From an uncultured Armatimonadota bacterium (GTDB lineage: Bacteria > Armatimonadota > Fimbriimonadia > Fimbriimonadales > Fimbriimonadaceae), in NCBI GenBank assembly GCA_903833215.1, contig CAILEM010000059.1:1-42566 (forward strand): a stretch of 42,566 nt of DNA. Reading direction: 5' to 3'. The notes beneath the pieces were generated by a model. The model saw only the letters and a list, made by a program, of their open reading frames with translations. It searched no databases and was not told the origin of the DNA. Below, one piece after another: positions 36,949-42,566 of this stretch. The translations under genes and the position numbers were made by a program. Position 1 is the stretch's first letter; every line of letters starts with the position of its first letter.

Positions 36949-37533
36949 GAGGCGTCCTCCCTGCTGATCGTCCCATGATACGATTTGCTGCTGCCGTAAA
37001 ATCCCTGATTTGGTACCTACCAAATATTTCCTGAATACCAACCCTCGCCTCGATCATCCTGATGGCGAGATCGCGGCCCTTTATTGCCGGATCCATATCT
37101 ATAAAGGGACGAGACAACTCGACGAGACGGAGCATAAGTGCCTCAGCGTCTTCTTCCTTTTCCAAGTCCGAGAACAGATTCTTTCCCAGTTTGGCCTCAT
37201 CTGCAATCTTAACGTTTTTTGCATCTTTGGCGACTGCGTCAGAGAGTAGCCAATAGCCGTGGCGCTGGCGGACAAACCAAATATCCCGTAGGCAAATCGG
37301 ACCACATCGATTTTCCTTAGCATGTAGAGTCCCGCAAAGCTTTTCAGCGGCTCGATCTCCTTAAGGAATATCTCTATGGCCTTAGCTTCCGTGTTTGCTT
37401 CTCTCCAGTGTTGACCTAAAAAAGCTTCTGCAACGGTAGGGTTCTGATGTGAACTGAGCACTGAAGAGCATATCCGGCAAGCTTGGCTCGCCATAAAGAC
37501 TCCCAGTATATCCGTCCGGTCCCGGCCAGCCCA
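36932..37533 (-). pseudogene. tcmP: 3' part of tcmP (three-Cys-motif partner), cut off by IS insertion
   Basis: It begins in frame with WAGRDRTDILGVFMASQ, the segment that follows the LDP strand in TcmP proteins, and continues through LKEIEPLKSFAGLYMLRKID. The frame then stops at 37099, but the next frame is open from 37360 to 36932 and reads VKIADEAKLGKNLFSDLEKE to RTPRAKTE. A one-base loss in the T6 run at 37215-37220 (A6 on the coding strand) explains the switch: adding one base to it, together with removing the IS and one target copy, gives a gene of exactly 354 codons. The last bases overlap the Gp37 start, as expected for the intact pair. Whether the one-base shift is real, programmed or an assembly slip cannot be told here. 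Confidence 0.7.
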
Positions 37534-37538
37534 TGGCC

Positions 37539-38907
37539 CGAATTGCCTCATATGAAAACCGACCGAAGATAGGGTCGTTGCCTCAAAACTAAAACCGACC
37601 GGGAGCACGCTTGCTCTATATCGGAAAAGCGGAGGCATTTGATGAGTTCACAAAGTATTGGCGAGTTGGCCAGGTCCCGTTCTCTGGACTATGGCCGTTC
37701 GCCTCGAATTAAGAAAACCGCAATTCTGGATGAGTTCGTTGCTGCGACGGGCGTCAAGCGTAAGACGGCGATTACGCTCTTGCGTGATCCTCCTCCTGTT
37801 AAGGCTCGTCCTCGGGGTAAGCCCAAGGAGCGTTATGGTTCGGATGTACGCGCGGCTCTGGAACTGCTTTGGGCTGCTTCCGGTCACATATGCTCCAAGC
37901 GGTTGGTTCCTAGTCTTGCAGACCTTGTGAGGATGATGGAATCTCATAAAGAATCGCTTTGGAGTGAGCAGACCAAAGAGAAGTTGCTTAAGTTAAGTCC
38001 GGCAACCTGCGATCGCTTACTCAAGGCCAAGCGCAAGTCGTTCTTGCCAGTTGGTCGGTGCATGACCAAACCTGGGTCGATGCTCAAAAGCCAGATTCCA
38101 ATAAGGACTTGGAGCGACTGGCCAGAGGAAGAGCCCGGCTTTTGCGAAATGGACTTAGTCCACCACTGCGACGACAACACTTCCGGTGAGTATCTGCACT
38201 CGATCACCATCACCGACGTCGTACTCGGTTGGACCGAGAACGAAGCCTTGCGCAACCGCTCGCAAAAGAGCGTTGAACTTGCTGTGGAGTCGATCAGGGT
38301 TCGAATGCCCTTTCCGATAAAGGGCTTGGATTCTGATTCGGGATCTGAATTCATTAACGAACTCATGCTTGCCTACTGTAGAAACAATGGCATCGTGTTC
38401 ACTAGGTCCAGGCCCTACAAGAAGAACGACCAATGCAAAGTCGAACAGAAGAACTGGAGCGTGGTACGACAAAACGTGGGCTACAACCGGTTCGAAGGCG
38501 AGGAGGCCAGACTCGTTCTCTCAGCCTTCTACCGCATGCTGAGACTGCTTGTGAACTACATCCAGCCAAGCATGAAACTTGTCTCCAAAGAAAGGCACGG
38601 TGCGCGAATTGTCAAGAAATACGACATCGCTAAGACGCCATGCCAAAGGGCCCTCGAACATCCATGCATATCACCGGAGGTCAAGGAGGCCCTCAAACAC
38701 CAAAGGGAGGCAATAAACCCAGCCCATATCGCAAGAGAAATTCTAAGGCTTAGAGCTGAGCTCTACAAGCACGCAAAGTAAGATCTATACAGAGACAACG
38801 CACCCTTCAAGAGAGACTCTTCATGTCAGGCAATGTGCAAAGAAAAGTCGGAATTAGTTTTGAGTCAACGAATGCCGTTCGGTCGGTTTTAGTTTTGAGT
38901 CAACACG
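37539..38907 (+). mobile_element. Insertion sequence (IS481/ISNCY-like rve transposase) inside tcmP
   Basis: The ends read CGAATTGCCTCA (37539 inward) and, on the other strand, CGTGTTGACTCA (38907 inward), both followed by AAAACCGACCGAA. A second copy of the same TTG-CTCAAAACTAA motif lies about 33-36 bases further inside at each end, probably paired transposase-binding sites. TGGCC at 37534-37538 and 38908-38912 is a five-base target duplication. Joining the flanks with a single TGGCC restores the tcmP reading frame. The element carries one gene. Confidence 0.85.
37642..38781 (+). CDS. DDE transposase with integrase (rve) core
   Basis: A 379-residue transposase. An N-terminal helix-turn-helix region (IKKTAILDEFVAATGVKRKT) is followed by the RNase-H-like rve core. 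Counting from the upstream TTG at 37639 the acidic residues are Asp172 in FCEMDLVHHC, Asp233 in DSDSGSEF and Glu269 in CKVEQKNW; subtract one from the chosen ATG. KVEQKN and NDQCKVEQ are typical of the ISNCY/IS481-like group. GGAGG at 37631-37635 is six bases before ATG 37642. All three catalytic acids are present, so the element may be active. It lies opposite to the gene it interrupts. Confidence 0.88.
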   Translation: MSSQSIGELARSRSLDYGRSPRIKKTAILDEFVAATGVKRKTAITLLRDPPPVKARPRGKPKERYGSDVRAALELLWAASGHICSKRLVPSLADLVRMMESHKESLWSEQTKEKLLKLSPATCDRLLKAKRKSFLPVGRCMTKPGSMLKSQIPIRTWSDWPEEEPGFCEMDLVHHCDDNTSGEYLHSITITDVVLGWTENEALRNRSQKSVELAVESIRVRMPFPIKGLDSDSGSEFINELMLAYCRNNGIVFTRSRPYKKNDQCKVEQKNWSVVRQNVGYNRFEGEEARLVLSAFYRMLRLLVNYIQPSMKLVSKERHGARIVKKYDIAKTPCQRALEHPCISPEVKEALKHQREAINPAHIAREILRLRAELYKHAK

Positions 38908-39366
38908 TGGCCTCAAGTCACCTTCAAGAGTCATTTGGGCTGCCGTTTGTGGGTCCAAAAAGATGATCGCCGGAGCATTACCAGCAGCATGCTTGATCTC
39001 TGGCACTGCTTCAGCGTGAGTTTTGTTGTAGACCCTTAATAGTCCAGATTCGAGGTGACTCGCGAGGTTTCTCTGAAGGCTCGCAAAACGGCTCGTGTCA
39101 ACTTCACACGCATGTACTGTGACCCGACGGCCTTGGGCTGCAGCTGTTTGCGCTGCGTTAATCATGATTGCAGTGGAGCCCATTACCTGACCTCCGTATT
39201 CGTTTGGGCCAGCATATCCATCAACGAGGTGAACCCTACGCTCACGATCTAAGGCACTAATTTTCATCGCACCAGGAACGATATAACGGCTGAGCACTGC
39301 ATGCTTTCGGCTCGTCCATTCTGGTCTGTCATCTTCGAAGTGCTGATCTAGGTCACGCCGCGGCAT
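38908..39366 (-). pseudogene. tcmP: 5' part of tcmP (three-Cys-motif partner protein)
   Basis: The first 153 codons of a TcmP protein: DLDQHFEDDRPEWTSRKHAV, then VHLVDGYAGPNEYGG, GSTAIMINAAQ, HACEVDTSRFASLQRNL and APAIIFLDPQ. This follows the Rossmann-like, methyltransferase-related layout of the family, which is named for being encoded beside the Gp37/Gp68-type three-Cys protein. The frame runs on into the insertion sequence and stops at 38854, so any product would be a truncated protein with a foreign 17-residue tail. The start ATG 39366 follows a good promoter without a leader. Before the insertion the gene would have led into gp37. Confidence 0.82.
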
Positions 39367-39374
39367 TTCGAGTT

Positions 39375-39403
39375 AGTATACATCTGTCTGTATCAATGTG
39401 CAA
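39375..39403 (-). promoter_or_regulatory. Promoter of tcmP-gp37, leaderless arrangement
   Basis: On the minus strand TTGCAC (39398-39403) and TATACT (39375-39380) are 17 bases apart, and the ATG at 39366 follows after eight bases, so the transcript should start at or next to the start codon. The short dyad ATACA/TGTAT lies in the spacer and -10 region. Confidence 0.6.
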
Positions 39404-39607
39404 TACATTTGCCTCCGGACCATAAGGTGTGAGTGCTTCAGTCGGAAACCCATCAGTAGCCAATCGACTATTGTCAACAGCTCCTAGCGACGGCAGAGCT
39501 TAAGTTCCTTTTTTTATAGATCCGAGTGGACGTTGGGCCGGGAATGCCATAGATCTGGCAACTACCAATTCGGGTTCGTGAGCTGTTTCAGATAAGTGAG
39601 CGCGTTT

Positions 39608-39637
39608 TTGGACGTCCGCTGCAACTTGCTGTAGACT
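39608..39637 (+). promoter_or_regulatory. Promoter of the lipoprotein gene, leaderless arrangement
   Basis: TTGGAC (39608-39613) and TAGACT (39632-39637) are 18 bases apart and the GTG start at 39645 follows after seven bases. No Shine-Dalgarno sequence is evident. Confidence 0.45.
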
Positions 39638-39644
39638 GGAAAAC

Positions 39645-40547
39645 GTGAAGCTACTGCGCGGTTTGGCTCCGATTATTCTCGCCTTGTTGGCGTGCGGGTG
39701 TTCGTCGCCTCGGTCAACCACCGTAGCAGCGGCGGTTCCGAGAATTCCTGTCGATCTGGGAACGGTGGATGCAGGCGACATGAAGAATATTCGTGTGTCG
39801 ATTCCTGCCGACGACCAGGTGAAGGGGCTTTTGGGGTCGGGGTCTACCATTGCGACGAATAGCAACACGATGCATCTCTACTGGGCGGGTTCAGGGCCGG
39901 GCTATGTGCTGTTGGGTGGCTACACCGATCACGTCGCCAACTGCGAGGGTTTCAGCACTACGGCTTCGGTGATGCGGAATGGTCAGGAGATCGCAATGTT
40001 GGAGCTCAATGCCAAGGTGCGTCGGGCGTTTCAGATCGTGCCAGCGAAGGAAGGGAGCAGCTATGGTCTCAAGATTTCACCTGGGTTTGATCTTCCAGCG
40101 GTGGTGGACCATTCTGATGGCATCGAAGTCAAACTTGTTCGGACTGGCGCTGAATATGGGAGTTTGAACGTAACAAGATCCAAGCCAGCGCTTGTCCCCG
40201 GTGGAATGATTCGGCTGCTGGATCGCAAATCAGGTGATAGCCAAGTCATCATGCTCCCACTTCCTCCGGTTGAAGTGAGCGGTACGAGCACGGGCAATAT
40301 CGTCTCGAGTGACGGAACCATGACGGTCACCTCGAATGACTATAAAGGGCTCGACATGACTGATACTGAGGTCGTTTTGGATCCTCCTGGTGCATACGAG
40401 ATCCGGAGTCAGGTCAATAAAGGTGGCTACCTTACCGTTACTCTTCAATGCCTCACACGAGTGCCTACCGACGTAAGTGTCGGGTTCAAGCGGCACGGAA
40501 AGTGGTTCGATATCGAGCGATACCAGGTCAATTCAGCCATGAATTGA
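39645..40547 (+). CDS. Lipoprotein of unknown function
   Basis: A 300-residue protein with a clear lipoprotein signal (LAPIILALLACGC; acylated Cys about residue 17). The rest is strand-rich and without known motifs; two segments (VDLGTVDAGDMKNIRVSIPA, ending near residue 55, and a middle domain up to ~140) look like immunoglobulin-like sheets. Two lone Cys residues (NCEGF, LQCLTR) could bond outside the cytoplasm. The GTG start lies seven bases after a -10 box. A decayed copy of its 5' end is found at 31221-31382, on the far side of the defence-like region. The stop codon lies inside a 14-bp perfect hairpin. Confidence 0.72.
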   Translation: MKLLRGLAPIILALLACGCSSPRSTTVAAAVPRIPVDLGTVDAGDMKNIRVSIPADDQVKGLLGSGSTIATNSNTMHLYWAGSGPGYVLLGGYTDHVANCEGFSTTASVMRNGQEIAMLELNAKVRRAFQIVPAKEGSSYGLKISPGFDLPAVVDHSDGIEVKLVRTGAEYGSLNVTRSKPALVPGGMIRLLDRKSGDSQVIMLPLPPVEVSGTSTGNIVSSDGTMTVTSNDYKGLDMTDTEVVLDPPGAYEIRSQVNKGGYLTVTLQCLTRVPTDVSVGFKRHGKWFDIERYQVNSAMN

Positions 40548-40553
40548 CCTGGT
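40522..40553 (+). terminator. Strong hairpin containing the lipoprotein stop codon
   Basis: Arms ACCAGGTCAATTCA (40522-40535) and its exact complement (40540-40553) enclose a four-base loop; TGA (40545-40547) lies in the second arm. There is no real T-run, so termination may need other factors, but the stem should protect or end the message before the toxin-antitoxin pair. Confidence 0.55.
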
Positions 40554-40604
40554 TGGCGTAGAAATAATTCGAAGGTAAGATTTCGCTCTGAGCGTAATGA
40601 CGTT

Positions 40605-40820
40605 ATGATCTCAATCAAGAAGCAGCTACTGTACGACGAGCATCAGCATCCAATAAAGGTGTTGATTGACTATGCTGAATGGCAGAAAATCGAAGCCGCC
40701 CTCGGTGAGACCGACGTAGAGCCGAATGGCGATCTACTCAATCAATTCGCTGGGAAGATTAATTTTGGCGGCGATCCTATGGAAATCCAGCGAGTAATGC
40801 GTTCTGAATGGCCAGCTTAA
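40605..40820 (+). CDS. Type II antitoxin, Phd/YefM- or RelB-like
   Basis: A 71-residue protein. The N terminus (ISIKKQLLYDEHQHPIKVLI) followed by DYAEWQKIEAAL is a pattern typical of small antitoxins of the Phd/RelB kind, where the strand-helix N terminus forms the DNA-binding dimer and the acidic/flexible tail wraps the toxin. Its end overlaps the PIN toxin gene by 13 bases, the normal order for such pairs, and it would repress their common promoter. ATG 40605 fits; no strong ribosome site is visible. Confidence 0.8.
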   Translation: MISIKKQLLYDEHQHPIKVLIDYAEWQKIEAALGETDVEPNGDLLNQFAGKINFGGDPMEIQRVMRSEWPA

Positions 40821-41164
40821 AGATCTACGACACAAACGCAATGATCGCGATTTCGCAGGGAATCCATCTCGTTGATCCTGTGCAAGTGCGCGTCGCAATC
40901 TCAATCATCACCAAGATTGAGTTGCTTGCTTGGCCAAGTCTCTCGCCGACGGACAGAGCCGACTTGCGTAGGATGTTGGCACCCCTTGACGTCATTAACA
41001 TCGACCAAACGATCGAAGACTATGCGATTGATATTCGAACGAACTGTCGTTTGAAGCTGCCCGATGCCTTAATCGCAGCCACAGCACTTTCAATCCAGGC
41101 ACCGCTTGTTACGAATGACCTGGAGTTTTCTCGTGTCCCTGGCCTCGTGCTTGAAGCTGTCTAG
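40808..41164 (+). CDS. vapC: VapC-type PIN-domain ribonuclease toxin
   Basis: A 118-residue PIN-domain protein with the four acidic residues that bind the metal: Asp8 in IYDTNAM, Glu38 in TKIELLA, Asp86 in KLPDALIA and Asp104 in VTNDLEF. VapC toxins cut tRNA or rRNA when the antitoxin is lost. The length is a little short of the usual 125-140 residues but all motifs are there. It overlaps the antitoxin by 13 bases. It is convergent with the next gene. The pair may stabilise the accessory region. Confidence 0.88.
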   Translation: MASLKIYDTNAMIAISQGIHLVDPVQVRVAISIITKIELLAWPSLSPTDRADLRRMLAPLDVINIDQTIEDYAIDIRTNCRLKLPDALIAATALSIQAPLVTNDLEFSRVPGLVLEAV

Positions 41165-41194
41165 ATGATTTGGATTCACAAGTGCTTTGGCACC

Positions 41195-42229
41195 TCACCG
41201 CTTCGCGTGAGTTGACACGAGGACTTTGTCGCCGTCCGTTGTGATCGAAATATCGATTTTGTCGTTGTTGAACACACCCTCGAACTCGTGCGCAGGAGCG
41301 TCGTCGGGGTTTTGGTCGAGTTGAGGCCAGCCTTGTTGGCGGTAGAACGCGAGAACGGTGGCCATGGAATCGGTTGTGGTTACGGTTGCGACTCCTTGGT
41401 AGGCGCTAATGGTGCCACTCGGATACTTGATCCTCGCCATTTGCGCGTTCAGTTGTGCCTTCTCGTCTGGCGTGAGTTCTTTTCGGTAGTCGATCTTGTC
41501 TGCTGGCGTGCTCAGCGGCCAATGGGCTGGACCCTTGTTGGCGTAGTCTCGCTCCGCCAAATAACCGGGCTGAATTCTTCCGACGTTTTCCGAATCCGTC
41601 CGCAATTCGACATCGAAGACATTGCCTTCATTTGAGACGCGCACCGTCAGGATGGGCGCACGATATTCCCATTGGTCCGCTCTGCTAAGGTAGTACTCGA
41701 AAACGCTATCCGTAGGGTCGGCAAAGGCGATGAAAGCTTCGGTTCTCGTTCGCGCAAAACCGCCAGCAACGCCTGGCGATTTCGTGTTAAGTCTTGGATA
41801 CTTGATCCAGCCCAGGTGGTCGAACATTTGGTTGATTCGAGCAGTTTCCTTGTTGATTTCAGCGTTCGAGACTCGGGTTCTTTCGGCATGATCTTCAGCT
41901 TCCGTATGATCTGGGAGGTACCAGAACAGGGTGTGACCGATGAGCCCCACGAACGCGACGCCTACCGTTATCTGACCTGCGTAGTCCGGTTGGATCGGTT
42001 TGAGGAACTGATTTACAATCCGGCAAAACAACGCCATGCATGAGGCAAAAACGATCGCAAAGAACACGTCTTGAAGGAAGAACACTGTGGGATCGAGAGA
42101 ACGTAAATCCCACCAACCAGATGATGACGAAGGCGTGTGCTTGATGTGTAAATTGCTGAACAGCCACCCGCAACCAAAAGCTGCGAACACAGGAAGGAGA
42201 TAGAGAATCCGCTCGCCCAATTGCTTCAC
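41195..42229 (-). CDS. Membrane protein of unknown function
   Basis: A 344-residue protein with three likely membrane helices in the first ~115 residues (YLLPVFAAFGCGWLFSN, VFFAIVFASCMALFCRIV, ITVGVAFVGLIGHTLFWYL), followed by an acidic helical linker and a mixed alpha/beta soluble region. No family recognised; a late segment (TTTDSMATVLAFYRQQGWPQ) resembles the small motif of lipoproteins and outer proteins that act on 'differences between calculated and observed' charge states only superficially, so I assign nothing. The GTG start at 42229 has GGGAG about 13 bases upstream. It lies outside the defence-like genes, convergent with vapC. Confidence 0.65.
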   Translation of the reverse strand: MKQLGERILYLLPVFAAFGCGWLFSNLHIKHTPSSSSGWWDLRSLDPTVFFLQDVFFAIVFASCMALFCRIVNQFLKPIQPDYAGQITVGVAFVGLIGHTLFWYLPDHTEAEDHAERTRVSNAEINKETARINQMFDHLGWIKYPRLNTKSPGVAGGFARTRTEAFIAFADPTDSVFEYYLSRADQWEYRAPILTVRVSNEGNVFDVELRTDSENVGRIQPGYLAERDYANKGPAHWPLSTPADKIDYRKELTPDEKAQLNAQMARIKYPSGTISAYQGVATVTTTDSMATVLAFYRQQGWPQLDQNPDDAPAHEFEGVFNNDKIDISITTDGDKVLVSTHAKR

Positions 42230-42566
42230 TTGTCTAGTCTCTCCCGCAGATCACTGATATCTTACGACATGAACCTGCAATTTAGGGGCGAGGCGCGCCT
42301 CGCTAACTTGCTTTCAAGGGTGAATACAAGGTGGATATCATGGTTTCTCACCCACTTTTGGTGCGTTGGATACGCCGCCGTACGCGAAAATGGATGTCTC
42401 GACTTCGCCGGGATCGTTAAGATGTCCTGACCCGGTGGTCAAGGGACAGGAAGCAGGACCCACAGACCTAGCCGCAATGGTGCAAATGCACATGGCCGTT
42501 TTCCCATGGATTGGGTGGCTGAATTAAATCAGAATCCGGGGACCGGTCAGCCGGACTCCGTTGGAA
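42230..42566. other. Right-edge stretch without a supported gene
   Basis: It contains the promoter side of the membrane-protein gene and only short frames lacking motifs. No repeat, hairpin of note or RNA gene seen. Confidence 0.4.

Overview
The window looks like a chromosomal segment of a free-living, moderately GC-rich Gram-negative-type bacterium. The gene set (GH127/GH51/GH43/GH10/GH3 enzymes with signal peptides, a LacI regulator, no SusC/SusD pair, a stand-alone REP-associated transposase, many start codons just behind a -10 box) suggests something near Armatimonadota/Fimbriimonadia or a comparable plant-polysaccharide degrader. This assignment is tentative; no rRNA or tRNA is present to settle it.

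Region 1 (0.3-20.2 kb) is a hemicellulose locus aimed at arabinoxylan or arabinan: a GH127 beta-L-arabinofuranosidase convergent with a LacI repressor, then a GH51-GH43 pair (ATGA overlap). A REP/RAYT unit follows. Next comes a GH10 xylanase divergent from a tight five-gene run: CE1-type esterase, SASA-type acetylesterase, GH3 with a PA14 insert, a second GH51 and an SGNH esterase. A PHB-depolymerase-type esterase and a five-bladed-propeller GH43-like enzyme end the cluster. Together they would cut the xylan backbone (GH10), strip acyl groups (esterases), remove arabinose (GH51, GH127, GH43) and finish xylo-oligosaccharides (GH3). A clan GH-A enzyme and an MFS carrier at 24.8-28.9 kb probably extend this function.

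Region 2 (20.3-31.4 kb) holds a two-gene unknown membrane/secreted operon and a scrambled zone of gene debris. The debris comprises two C-terminal scraps of SMP-30/gluconolactonase-like genes, a truncated copy of the esterase at 18.4 kb and two REP copies, all around a TPR gene. Then come the GH-A/MFS genes, a gene-free stretch with a large imperfect inverted repeat and a hairpin-rich repeat, and a serine beta-lactamase-fold protein.

Region 3 (31.2-41.2 kb) is an accessory, AT-richer, defence-like island: a Gly-rich lipoprotein, a TIR-multi-TM protein, a SLATT-like four-TM protein, a small RyR-domain protein, and a Gp37/Gp68 (DUF5131)-TcmP pair. The tcmP gene is split by a 1.37-kb insertion sequence whose 5-bp target duplication can be read; removing it restores the reading frame. 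A lipoprotein and a Phd-like/VapC toxin-antitoxin pair follow. The first ~60 bp of the lipoprotein gene at 39.6 kb has a decayed counterpart at 31.2 kb, so the island is bracketed by related sequence.

Recurring sequence themes are -10 boxes 5-8 nt before start codons (probable leaderless mRNAs) and hairpins that contain the stop codon.
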